A stretch of 64,000 nt of DNA from Methylobacterium sp. WSM2598 (lineage in GTDB: Bacteria; Pseudomonadota; Alphaproteobacteria; Rhizobiales; Beijerinckiaceae): assembly GCF_000379105.1 (NCBI RefSeq), contig NZ_KB900609.1, positions 7,240,939 through 7,304,938 on the forward strand, written 5' to 3'. A program made the position numbers and the translations under genes. The notes below the pieces were generated by a model. It was given only the letters and a program-made list of their open reading frames with translations. It did no database searches and was not told where the DNA came from. Positions 51,633 through 59,956 of this stretch are shown in pieces; within the stretch, counting starts at the first letter, position 1; every line of letters starts with the position of its first letter.

Positions 51633-52697
51633 ATGCCGCGCAACATCCTGATCCTGGGCGCCTCCTACGGCTCCCTGCTCGCCACCAAGCTCCTGATGGC
51701 GGGCCACAACGTGACCCTGGTCTGCCGCCGGAACACCGCCGACCTGATCAACCGCGAGGGTACCGAGGTCCGCATCAAGCTGCGCGACGAGCCGAGCCAC
51801 CGGGCGATCCGCTCGCGCGACCTGCCCGGGCGCCTGGACGCGCGGCTGCCCGAGGAGGTGGACGTGTCGGGCTACGACCTGGTCGGGCTCGCCATGCAGG
51901 AGCCGCAATACAACAACCACACGATCCGCGTCCTGATGATCAAGATCGCCGAGGCGAGGTTGCCCTGCCTCTCGATCATGAACATGCCGCCCCTGCCCTA
52001 CCTCAAGCGGATCCCGGCGCTGGCGGACATGGACCTGGAACAGGCCTACACCAATGCCGGGGTGTGGGACCGGTTCGTGCCGGGCCTCGTGTCGCTCTGC
52101 TCGCCCGATCCGCAGGCCTACCGCCCGCCGGACGAGGGCGCGAACGTGCTCCACGTCGGGCTGCCGACCAATTTCAAGGCGGCGCCCTTCGAGGACGAGG
52201 CCCATACCGGGCTGCTCCGGGAGCTGGAGGCGGATATCGACGCCGTGCGGCTCGACGGCCAGGACGTCCCGGTGAAGCTCAAGGTGTTCGACTCGCTGTT
52301 CGTCCCGCTGGCGAAGTGGTCGATGCTGCTGACCGGCAATTACCGCTGCATCACGCCGACGGAGCCGCAATCGATCCGCGACGCCGTGCACGGCGACCTC
52401 GCCCGCTCGCGGATGATCTACGAGCACGTCGACGCCGTGGCCCGGCGGCTGGGCGCCGACCCGCAGGATCAGGTGCCGTTCGAGAAATACGCCAAGGCGG
52501 CGGAGAGCCTGCTCAACCCCTCCTCGGCCGCCCGGGCGGTGGCGAAGGGGGCGCCCTCCATCGAGCGGGTCGACCTCCTGGTCAAGCTGATCTCGCACCA
52601 GCTCGGCGCGCCGAACGAGGAGATCGACCGCACGGTCCAGACCGTCGACCGCAAGCTCGACGAGCGGGTCATCGTCGGCGGATCCGACGCCGGCTGA
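51633..52697 (+). CDS. Ketopantoate reductase-like oxidoreductase
   Basis: A 354-residue protein with a Rossmann start RNILILGASYGSLLATKLLM, where the usual GxGxxG is GASYG, and VTLVCRRNTADLINREGTEV as in ApbA/PanE. The C-terminal part has DSLFVPLAKWSMLLTGNYRC and SPSSAARA-like NPSSAARAVAKGAPSIERVD, similar to the catalytic helical domain. It is longer than PanE and probably acts on another 2-keto acid or is a paralogue. Followed by a decayed AtoE-type transporter gene 76 bp away. Confidence 0.75.
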   Translation: MPRNILILGASYGSLLATKLLMAGHNVTLVCRRNTADLINREGTEVRIKLRDEPSHRAIRSRDLPGRLDARLPEEVDVSGYDLVGLAMQEPQYNNHTIRVLMIKIAEARLPCLSIMNMPPLPYLKRIPALADMDLEQAYTNAGVWDRFVPGLVSLCSPDPQAYRPPDEGANVLHVGLPTNFKAAPFEDEAHTGLLRELEADIDAVRLDGQDVPVKLKVFDSLFVPLAKWSMLLTGNYRCITPTEPQSIRDAVHGDLARSRMIYEHVDAVARRLGADPQDQVPFEKYAKAAESLLNPSSAARAVAKGAPSIERVDLLVKLISHQLGAPNEEIDRTVQTVDRKLDERVIVGGSDAG

Positions 52698-52773
52698 GTC
52701 CGGCAACCATCCGCCCCCCCTCATCCCTTGTTGGCGAAGGCCGATCGCAACGGCCGGCAAGGGAGACGCGCTC

Positions 52774-53908
52774 ATGGCCACCCGCACCCTCCGCAGCCGC
52801 GAACCCGCCACGCAATCCCCGGTCGGGGAGGCGCGCCGCGAGGGCGCGCTCGCCCGCCTCGGCATCCGCTTCACCAACTGGGCCGAGCGCTGGTTCCCGG
52901 ACGCCTTCATCTTCGTGGCCATCGCGGTCGTGAGCGTGGCGCTCGGGGCGATGGCGCACGGCGCCCCGGCGGAGGCCGTCGCCAGGAGCTTCGGCGACGG
53001 CTTCTGGAGCCTGATCCCCTTCACCATGCAGATGGCCCTCGTGACCATCGGCGGCTACGTCGTGGCCACCTCGCCCCCGGTGCAGGCCCTGATCGACCGC
53101 CTCGCCCGGCTGCCGCGGACCGGCCGCGGTGCGGTCGGCTTCGTGGCGGCCGCCACCATGCCGTCGTCCTGGCGGCGGATCTCGGCATCGACGTCTCGCC
53201 CGACGGCCAGGACCTCGCGCCCGCCCGCCAGCCGGGCGAGTGGCTGGAGCACTCGCCGATCCTCACCCTGCTCCTGGTGCTGCTGGCCGGCGGCCGGATC
53301 GTGCAGGAATTCGCCCGCCAATCCTGGATGGTGGCGATCTCGAACCTCGACACCTACAACCGGCTGCTCCTCACCCTGGGTCTGCTGCTGCACCGGCGGC
53401 CCAAGCGCTTCCTCGTCGCGGTGGCCCGCGCGGTTGCCGGCGACCGCCGGCATCCTGATCCAGCACCCGCTGTACGCGGCGATCAGCGCCATGCTGACCC
53501 TGCCCAAGAACCCCGCCGGGGCGAGCGCCTCGGACGCGATCACCCCCGCCTTCGTGAGCGTGAACACCACCGGCAGCTTTCCCCGCGCGATGGGCGTCGA
53601 CTCGGCCGTGCTCGGCTTCTTCGTGCCCTCCGGCGGCAAGTGGCTGCTGGAGGCACCCAACGTGATGCAGGCCGCCAACGAGCTGAAGGTCCATCTGGGC
53701 GGGGCCGTGACGGTCTACAACGCGGCCGAGGCCTGCCGAATCTGATCAACCCGTTCTGGATGCTGCCCCTCGTCGGCATCCTGGGGCTCAAGGCGCGCGA
53801 CATCGTCGGGTCCAGCTTCCTGCAGCTTCTGGTCCACCTGCCCGTCGTGCTGTTCCTGCTCTGGGCCTGGCCTTCACCCTGACCTATCATCCGCCCGTCA
53901 TGCCCTGA
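52774..53908 (+). pseudogene. Decayed short-chain fatty acid transporter (AtoE family)
   Basis: AtoE-like sequence is spread over three frames: FTNWAERWFPDAFIFVAIAV to AAATMPSSW in the first (52774 to about 53170), GEWLEHSPILTLLLVLLAGG to LLLHRRPKRFLVAVARA in a second, AGILIQHPLYAAISAM to FVPSGGKWLLEAPNVMQAAN back in the first, INPFWMLPLVGILGLKARDI in the second, and a final LAFTLTYHPPVMP in the third, with a stop at 53906-53908. At least four frameshifts and a deletion of roughly 90-100 residues in the middle are needed. Function is surely lost. Confidence 0.85.
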
Positions 53909-54019
53909 CCGCCCGCGACCTCGGCGCGGGCGGGGCCGCGCCGCCGAGGCGCGGCGCGCCCGACCCCGCGTCATCGTGCCTCGACCGAACGGCTTAAGCC
54001 AGCCGGCGGGGTTGCGGCT

Positions 54020-54038
54020 TTTGCTGCGTTGCAGCAAA
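54020..54038. promoter_or_regulatory. PhaR-type operator upstream of phasin gene
   Basis: TTTGCTGC-GTT-GCAGCAAA is a perfect 8-bp dyad, matching the CTGC-N3-GCAG type of site bound by PhaR repressors in PHB-making bacteria. It lies 50 bp upstream of the phasin ATG. A second dyad GTGCGCCGCAC follows at about 54043-54053. Confidence 0.6.
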
Positions 54039-54087
54039 TGTGGTGCGCCGCACAAAAGCGGTGCGATCCAAACGCCGAGAGACGCCC

Positions 54088-54438
54088 ATGACCGTTCAGA
54101 ACCCCTTCGAAGTCCCCGCCGAGCTGCGCGACTTCGCCGAGAAGAGCGTCGAGCAGGCCCACAAGGCCGTGACCGCGTTCTTCGGCAACGCCCGCAAGAT
54201 CAACGAGACCATGCAGTCCTCGCTGAAGGCGTACCCGCTTCCGGCCGGCGCCGCCTACACCCGCGGCCTCGCCTTCGCCGAGCAGAACGCCAACGCGGCC
54301 TTCGACGTCGCCCACAAGATCATCCGCGCCCGCGACCTCCAGGAAGCCGGCCAGATCCAGGCGGAGTACATCCGCGCCCAGTTCGACGCGCTCCAGGCCC
54401 AGGCCAAGGAGATCTACTCGGTCGCCAAGGCCGCGTAA
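54088..54438 (+). CDS. Phasin family protein
   Basis: A 116-residue helical protein that coats polyhydroxybutyrate granules. Family features are NPFEVPAELRDFAEKSVEQA, KAVTAFFGNARKINETMQSS, and AREKDLQE-like RARDLQEAGQIQAEYIRAQF with DALQAQAKEI. ATG 54088 was chosen over an upstream in-frame start since MTVQNPFEVP is the family start. A PhaR-type operator lies just upstream. Confidence 0.93.
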   Translation: MTVQNPFEVPAELRDFAEKSVEQAHKAVTAFFGNARKINETMQSSLKAYPLPAGAAYTRGLAFAEQNANAAFDVAHKIIRARDLQEAGQIQAEYIRAQFDALQAQAKEIYSVAKAA

Positions 54439-54559
54439 CGCGATCCGCAAGGCGAGCCCACGCCTCTTCGGACGCGCGGGCCAGCCTCCGACGTGAAGGA
54501 GCGGCGCCATGGCGGCGAGACGCGGTAGGCGTTCACCATCGGCCCAGAGGGGGAGTGCG

Positions 54560-55174
54560 ATGAACGAGGCAGTGATATCCGGCGACCAGACCACCGAGGC
54601 GGGCGAGCAGCAGGCCGCGTGGTCGCCCTCCGGCGATCAGCAGGCCGCCCTCGACACCTTCGCCGCCGACGGGTCCGCGGGCTATGACGGCCAGGAGGCG
54701 CCCCAGGTCCTCGCGCCGGAGGCGGCGCCCTTCGCGGACGCGGCCTCCTTCCAGGAGGTGCCCTTCCAGGAGGCGTCCTTCCAGGACGCGGTGCCTTCCG
54801 AGACGGTCGCGCCCGCGAGCGATGCCGAGCCGGTCGCGGTCCAGGCCGACCAGGCCGGGCCCGAGATTCAGGGCGAGGTCGCCGCGCCGGTCGCGAGCGA
54901 GCCCGTCCGCTCCGACGCGGCCGCCCCCGATTCCGGCGGCGATCCCGCTCCGGCCGCCTCCGATCTCCTCGGCAAGCTGGCCGCGCAGAACGGCCTCTGG
55001 CTCTCCTACGTCGAGGCCGAACTGAAGGCGAAGCTGACCTATGGCCGCGTCCTGGCGAAGGCGCGGACCCCGGTCGACGTCGTCCTGGCCAGCAACGCCG
55101 AGGCCATCCGCGCCCTGACGGCGGCGAGCAGGCTGTTCGGCGCCCTCGTGACCGGCGGCCTGCGAGCCGCCTGA
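54560..55174 (+). CDS. Phasin-like protein with acidic disordered N-terminal region
   Basis: A 204-residue protein. About 130 residues of Ala/Glu/Asp/Pro-rich sequence, including short repeats (ASFQEVPFQEASFQDA), precede a helical domain (SDLLGKLAAQNGLWLSYVEA, ELKAKLTYGRVLAKARTPVD, VVLASNAEAIRALTAASRLF) that resembles phasin domains. GGGGGAG precedes ATG 54560. Position after a phasin gene supports a granule-surface role, though this is inferred. Confidence 0.65.
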   Translation: MNEAVISGDQTTEAGEQQAAWSPSGDQQAALDTFAADGSAGYDGQEAPQVLAPEAAPFADAASFQEVPFQEASFQDAVPSETVAPASDAEPVAVQADQAGPEIQGEVAAPVASEPVRSDAAAPDSGGDPAPAASDLLGKLAAQNGLWLSYVEAELKAKLTYGRVLAKARTPVDVVLASNAEAIRALTAASRLFGALVTGGLRAA

Positions 55175-55272
55175 TCCGGGATCCGGTTGATCCCAAGCGG
55201 ATCCCGGATCACGCGCCCGCGCGGCGCGTGAGCGAAGCCCCCATCCGCCATCCCGAAGGGATCAGGCGGACG
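55173..55272. repeat. REP-like composite hairpin element, locus 3
   Basis: Starts inside the stop codon of the phasin-like gene. Perfect 13-bp stem GATCCGGGATCCG...CGGATCCCGGATC (55173-55210), then a GCGCGGCGCGTGAGCGAAGC spacer, then CCATCCGCCATCCCGAAGGG with a weaker GCGGACGTGG arm. It matches locus 4 at 63771-63873 closely. Confidence 0.85.
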
Positions 55273-55324
55273 TGGTGACAGACCCGCGCCGCTCCGATCC
55301 CCCGATCCGCTCCGAGGACCTGCC

Positions 55325-55570
55325 GTGATCAAGTCCTGCCTCGACGCCGCCCTGCTCCTCGTGGAGGCCCAGAGCGTCGTCGAGCTGCGGCTGATGAGGC
55401 TGGTCCTGGGCGGCCTCGACGGCTGCCTCGAAGCGCAGCTGATGGTGAGCGAGAAGGTGAACGCGGCGCTCGAAGCCGCCGGCACGCTGATGGCGGGCGG
55501 CAGCTGCGGCGACGTCATCGTGCGATACCGCGAGCAGGTCGCCGACAACCGGCGCCGGCTCGCGGCGTGA
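55325..55570 (+). CDS. Small helical protein, possibly phasin-related
   Basis: An 81-residue product from GTG 55325: KSCLDAALLLVEAQSVVELR, LMRLVLGGLDGCLEAQLMVS, EKVNAALEAAGTLMAGGSCG. It is all-helical in appearance and reads like a short coiled-coil or phasin helix. No family is recognised. It lies in the phasin group, after a REP-like element. Confidence 0.55.
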   Translation: MIKSCLDAALLLVEAQSVVELRLMRLVLGGLDGCLEAQLMVSEKVNAALEAAGTLMAGGSCGDVIVRYREQVADNRRRLAA

Positions 55571-55580
55571 GCCGCCCGCC

Positions 55581-55988
55581 TCAGGCGAGGCGGTCGGGCG
55601 CGGCCCGCGCATCCTCCGCACCGGGCTTCATCGTCTCGGCCTGGCTCCCGCCGTCCCGCTCGGCCCCGCTCCCGATCGGAGTGGTGCCGTCCATCCGCCG
55701 GTCGGTGCCGTCCCCGACCCGGGCCGTGTTGCTGACGAGGCCGTGCTCGAGATCCGCGCCCTGGACGGAGGTGAGCCGCTCCCGCTGCTCGTGGGCGCCG
55801 GCCGCCGTCGCCTGGGAGGGCACGGTCGCGGCGTGACCCCCCGCCGCCGGGCGGGCCTGCGCGGCCCGCTGCGCCCCGGACCCGAGGGCGGCCCAGGCGT
55901 GATCCGGCACGCGCGGGCCGAGGACGAACAGCGCCAGGAGCGGCAGCCCGCAGGCGATCACCAGGAAGAGGAGGAAACCGAATCCCAT
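55581..55988 (-). CDS. Small membrane-anchored hypothetical protein
   Basis: A 135-residue protein with one N-terminal membrane helix (GFGFLLFLVIACGLPLLALF) followed by a hydrophilic, probably disordered Ala/Gly/Glu-rich tail. No family recognised. Convergent with the small helical gene, 10 bp apart. Confidence 0.6.
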   Translation of the reverse strand: MGFGFLLFLVIACGLPLLALFVLGPRVPDHAWAALGSGAQRAAQARPAAGGHAATVPSQATAAGAHEQRERLTSVQGADLEHGLVSNTARVGDGTDRRMDGTTPIGSGAERDGGSQAETMKPGAEDARAAPDRLA

Positions 55989-56132
55989 CGCGTGGGCCTC
56001 CCGAGCGGGCCGTTGAAGATGGCGGTTAACGAATCGTCGCCGCCGGTCGTTCCGCGCCGCCGTCGCGGCGCGCCGGACGGCCCGGCCAGGGGGACTCGGC
56101 GAGAGGGGGACTCGGCCAGAGGGGGACTCGGC

Positions 56133-56546
56133 TCAGGCCCCCAGGATTTTCCAGGTGCCCTGCGCGACCGCGCAGACCCGGTCCTCCACGCTCAGGCTCC
56201 CGTGCATGAACATGATCGCGCGGGTGGCCCGCACGACGCGGCACTCGGCCACCAGGAACTCGCCCGCTCGGACGGGAGCGAGGAACTGCACGTCGAGATT
56301 GATCGTGGCCTGCTTGCGGCCGCCCTGGGCCTGCGCGGAGGTGCGGCCGAGGGCCATGTCGAGGAGCGTCGCCATCACGCCGCCGTGCACGACCCCGTTG
56401 CGGTTGCGGTGCTTCTCCGCGGTGAGCAGGCCGTAGAGGAGGCCCGTCCCGCCGGGCCGCTGCCAGATCGGCCCGATCAGGTCCATGAACTCGGACAGGT
56501 CGACTCGCTCCCAGCCGGCCGCGGCCGGATCGAACGGGGCTGCCAC
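56133..56546 (-). CDS. PaaI-type hotdog thioesterase
   Basis: A 137-residue hotdog-fold protein: GLLYGLLTAEKHRNRNGVVH, the HGG motif VVHGGVMATLLDMALGR, and DVQFLAPVRAGEFLVAECRV. Such enzymes hydrolyse acyl-CoA thioesters. The start is GTG 56546 with AGGGAGGAG 5-8 bp upstream; the frame extends further without similarity. The substrate is unknown. Confidence 0.88.
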   Translation of the reverse strand: MAAPFDPAAAGWERVDLSEFMDLIGPIWQRPGGTGLLYGLLTAEKHRNRNGVVHGGVMATLLDMALGRTSAQAQGGRKQATINLDVQFLAPVRAGEFLVAECRVVRATRAIMFMHGSLSVEDRVCAVAQGTWKILGA

Positions 56547-57245
56547 CGCGTCTCCTCCCTGAACGTCCCGGCCCCTTGTCTCATCGCCCGGACCGGCCCG
56601 CCAGGGCCCGGGGATGCGGGCGCGCCGATCACGACCGCGTGTGCGCCGGCGGCGGGCGGGCGACGCGCCGCGCGAGGGGGCCGGCAACGCGCCGCCGCCG
56701 CCCCGTCGCGCCCCCGGGCCGCCAAGCAAGCGCCGGCCTCGGCGCCGGGAACCGGCCGCATCCGCGCGAAGAAGCGGCCGGCCGGGCAGGATGAGGGCAG
56801 CTCACGGCGCGCACAGGACTCGGCTCGATGGTTGGGCGCGGCCGCGCCGGCCGCCCGGAACCGCGCTCCACCGGCCGCACACGGTGACGGTCGCCCATTC
56901 ACGGCCGGATCGGACCGCCGGGGGCGCCGCTCCGCCGGATCCACTCCCCCGCTTCATTGCGGCGGCCCGTCGCAATCCTGGCGGAACTGGCCGAATCTCG
57001 CGCTCGTCTGCCGACCGCTCGCGCTCATCCGGCGCGCGGCGGGGCACTCTGCTTGCCAGAACTCCGCCTCTGCTCTCCTGTATCCCGTCTGTCTTTAAGG
57101 TACGCTCGCCCGTTGGTTGATCGGCAAGCTCGACAATAACACAGATTTCATTGCCGGCCATGCCTCCTTTCGACCTTGCGACGGTGCCACGATTGGCCTT
57201 TTATGGCGCCGCCGGACTGTTCTGACGGGAAGGGGGACCGCCCAG
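56547..57245. other. Gap of 699 bp, no gene seen
   Basis: Open frames exist on both strands, as expected at this GC content, but none shows protein-like composition, a ribosome-binding site or a family motif. The last 150 bp are less GC-rich (TCTTTAAGG, AATAACACAG) and probably contain the promoter of the transporter gene at 57246. Confidence 0.5.
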
Positions 57246-58589
57246 ATGGCAATAGATCAGGTTCAGGGTGCGCCGCCCTCCTCCGGGCCGCTCGAGCGCG
57301 ACGCCCGCCTGGTGTCCAGCGACCACAAGGTCTCGCCGAACGAGATCGCGATCGGCGTCATCATCGGCCGGGCCGCCGAGTATTTCGATTTCTTCGTGTT
57401 CGCGATCGCCTCGGTGGTGGTCTTCCCCAAGGTCTTCTTCCCCTTCGCGGAGCCGCTGACGGCGACGCTCTACGCCTTCGCGATGTTCTCGCTGGCCTTC
57501 ATCGCGCGACCGATCGGCTCGGTGATCTTCACCGCCATCGACCGGCGCCACGGCCGCGGCGTCAAGCTGACGGCCGCGCTGTTCCTGCTCGGCTTCTCCA
57601 CGATGGCGATCTCGTTCCTGCCGAGCTACGAGCAGATCGGCCCCTGGTCCCTCTACCTCCTCGGGATCCTGCGGTTCGGGCAGGGCCTCGCCCTCGGCGG
57701 CGCCTGGGACGGGCTCGCCTCGCTCCTCGCCCTCAACGCCCCGATCGAGCGCCGCGGCTTCTACGCGGCGCTGCCCCAGCTCGGCGCGCCGATCGGCTTC
57801 ATCGTGGCGAGCGTGCTGTTCGCCTTCTTCCTGCTCAACCTCTCGGAGGGCGACTTCATCGACTGGGGCTGGCGCTACCCGTTCTTCTGCGCCTTCGCCA
57901 TCAACGTGGTGGCGCTGTTCTCGCGGCTGCGGCTGGTGGCGACCGAGGAATTCGCGAACCTGTTGGAGCGGCGCAGGCTCGAACCCTCGCCGATCCTCCC
58001 GCTGATCCGCAGCCACGCGCGCGAATTGCTCATCGGCGCGCTGATCCCGCTCGCGAGCTTCGCGCTGTTCCACCTCGTCACGGTCTTTCCGATCAGCTGG
58101 ATCACGCTGTTCACCCAGCGCTCGGCGGGCGAGTTCCTGATGGTGCAGTGCTCGGGCGCCTTCATCTGCGCCGGCGCGGTGCTGGCCTCGGGCCTGATCG
58201 CCGACCAGATCGGCCGGCGCAGGCTCCTGATCCTCTCGGCCGGCCTGATCGCGATCTTCGCCATCGGCAGCACCATCGCGCCCCTGCTCGTCGAGGAGAA
58301 CGCGATCGGCCAGACCATCTACGTGAATGCCGGCTTCGCCCTGCTCGGCCTGTCCTACGGGCAATCCTCCGGCGCCGTGACCGCGCGGCTGGAGCAGCGC
58401 TACCGCTACACGGGCGCGGCGCTCACCAACGACCTCGCCTGGCTGCTCGGGGCCGGCTTCGCGCCGCTGATCGTCCTGTTCCTGTCGGCGCGCTACGGGC
58501 TCGCCTGCGTCGGCCTCTACCTCCTGTCGGGGGCGGTCACCACCCTGCTGGTGCTCACCCTCTCCCGGTCGGAGATCCGGCAGGTCTGA
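57246..58589 (+). CDS. MFS transporter, MHS (metabolite:proton symporter) type
   Basis: A 447-residue inner-membrane protein with about twelve helices. IGVIIGRAAEYFDFFVFAIA and FARPIGSVIF-like IARPIGSVIFTAIDRRHGR are typical of MHS-family carriers, as is ILRFGQGLALGGAWDGLASL. ATG 57246 was chosen over an upstream in-frame start at 57117. It lies just before the cyo operon; the substrate, probably an organic acid or osmolyte, is unknown. Confidence 0.9.
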   Translation: MAIDQVQGAPPSSGPLERDARLVSSDHKVSPNEIAIGVIIGRAAEYFDFFVFAIASVVVFPKVFFPFAEPLTATLYAFAMFSLAFIARPIGSVIFTAIDRRHGRGVKLTAALFLLGFSTMAISFLPSYEQIGPWSLYLLGILRFGQGLALGGAWDGLASLLALNAPIERRGFYAALPQLGAPIGFIVASVLFAFFLLNLSEGDFIDWGWRYPFFCAFAINVVALFSRLRLVATEEFANLLERRRLEPSPILPLIRSHARELLIGALIPLASFALFHLVTVFPISWITLFTQRSAGEFLMVQCSGAFICAGAVLASGLIADQIGRRRLLILSAGLIAIFAIGSTIAPLLVEENAIGQTIYVNAGFALLGLSYGQSSGAVTARLEQRYRYTGAALTNDLAWLLGAGFAPLIVLFLSARYGLACVGLYLLSGAVTTLLVLTLSRSEIRQV

Positions 58590-58658
58590 GCCGCGGATGC
58601 CGACAGCCCCCACCCATCCGGTGCCGGTTCGCCGCCTCGGGCGGCGACGGAGAATGGA

Positions 58659-59939
58659 GTGACCGCCCTCGCCATGCCGTCCGTCCCCGCTCCCGCCGCC
58701 CCCTCCCCCGCCGCCCGCGCGGCCCCGCCCGCCGGGCTGGGCGCGGCCCTGCGCGCGGGGCTGCGCGCGGGCGCGCTCCTCGCCGTCGCGGGATCGCTCG
58801 CGGGCTGCAACCTCGTCGTCATGAATCCGTCCGGCGACGTGGCGATCCAGCAGCGCAACCTCATCCTGGCCTCCACCGCGCTGATGCTGCTCGTCATCGT
58901 GCCGGTGATCGCGCTCACCTTCGTGTTCGCGTGGCGCTACCGCGCCTCGAACCACGACGCGCCCTACGATCCGGACTGGCACCACTCGACCCAGCTCGAA
59001 GTGGTGATCTGGACCGTGCCGCTCCTGATCATCATCGCGCTCGGCGCCATGACCTGGGTGAGCACGCACACCCTGGATCCCTACCGGCCGCTGGCCCGGA
59101 TCGGGCCCAACAAGCCCGTCCCGCCCGGCACCGACCACCTCAACGTCCAGGTCATCGCCCTCGACTGGAAGTGGCTGTTCCTCTACCCGGACCTCGGCAT
59201 CGCCACGGTCAACGAGATGGCGGCGCCCGCGAACGTGCCGATCGCCTTCAAGATCACCTCCTCGTCGGTCTGGAACACCTTCTACGTCCCGGCGCTGGCC
59301 GGGATGATCTACGCCATGCCGGGCATGCAGACGAACCTGCACGCGGTGATGAACCACGAGGGCGACTTCCGCGGCCAGTCGGCGCATTACAGCGGGTCCG
59401 GGTTCTCGCGGATGAACTTCGACTTCCGCAGCCTGAGCCAGCAGGGCTTCGACGCCTGGGTGGCGAAGGTGAAGGCGTCCGGGACGGCGCTCGACCGCGC
59501 CGCCTACCTGGCGCTGGAGAAGCCGAGCGAGGCGGATCCGGTCCGCTATTACGGCCGCGTCGAGAGCGGCCTCTACGACGCGATCCTGGGGCTCTGCGTC
59601 GAGCCCGGCCGGATGTGCGTCGCCGAGATGCACCACATCGACAAGGCGGGCGGCGCCGGCCGCGACAGCGAGGCGAACCGCGACAGGCTCGACTACGACA
59701 ACCGCCGGCTCGAGAGCGGCCACGAGCCGCCCGGGGCCACGGCGCCCGCCTCCGGGCGCCCGCCGCTCGGCTCCGTCCAGCCCGAGGGCATGAAGCCCCG
59801 CGACCAGGAGCTCAGCCGCGGCGGCATCAACCCACCCCGGGGCGAGCCCGGACCGGGCGGCGGCGTCGCCCCGCCCGGCAGCGGGGAGCCGGCACCGGCC
59901 CAGCTGAACGACCGGCCCGCCCAACCCCACCAGCACTGA
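58659..59939 (+). CDS. cyoA: Cytochrome o ubiquinol oxidase subunit II, with long C-terminal tail
   Basis: A 426-residue lipoprotein: lipobox SLAGCNLVVMNP, two membrane helices (ASTALMLLVIVPVIALTFVF; VVIWTVPLLIIIALGAMTWV), then a cupredoxin domain (NVQVIALDWKWLFLYPDLGI, FYVPALAGMIYAMPGMQTNL) without CuA ligands, as in quinol oxidases. Residues from about 330 on are a Pro/Gly/Arg-rich tail beyond the usual length of about 310-350. GTG 58659 is the start (GGAGAATGGA upstream); ATG 58674 is an alternative. First gene of cyoABCD. Confidence 0.95.
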   Translation: MTALAMPSVPAPAAPSPAARAAPPAGLGAALRAGLRAGALLAVAGSLAGCNLVVMNPSGDVAIQQRNLILASTALMLLVIVPVIALTFVFAWRYRASNHDAPYDPDWHHSTQLEVVIWTVPLLIIIALGAMTWVSTHTLDPYRPLARIGPNKPVPPGTDHLNVQVIALDWKWLFLYPDLGIATVNEMAAPANVPIAFKITSSSVWNTFYVPALAGMIYAMPGMQTNLHAVMNHEGDFRGQSAHYSGSGFSRMNFDFRSLSQQGFDAWVAKVKASGTALDRAAYLALEKPSEADPVRYYGRVESGLYDAILGLCVEPGRMCVAEMHHIDKAGGAGRDSEANRDRLDYDNRRLESGHEPPGATAPASGRPPLGSVQPEGMKPRDQELSRGGINPPRGEPGPGGGVAPPGSGEPAPAQLNDRPAQPHQH

Positions 59940-59956
59940 TTCCGACGAGCGTCCGC

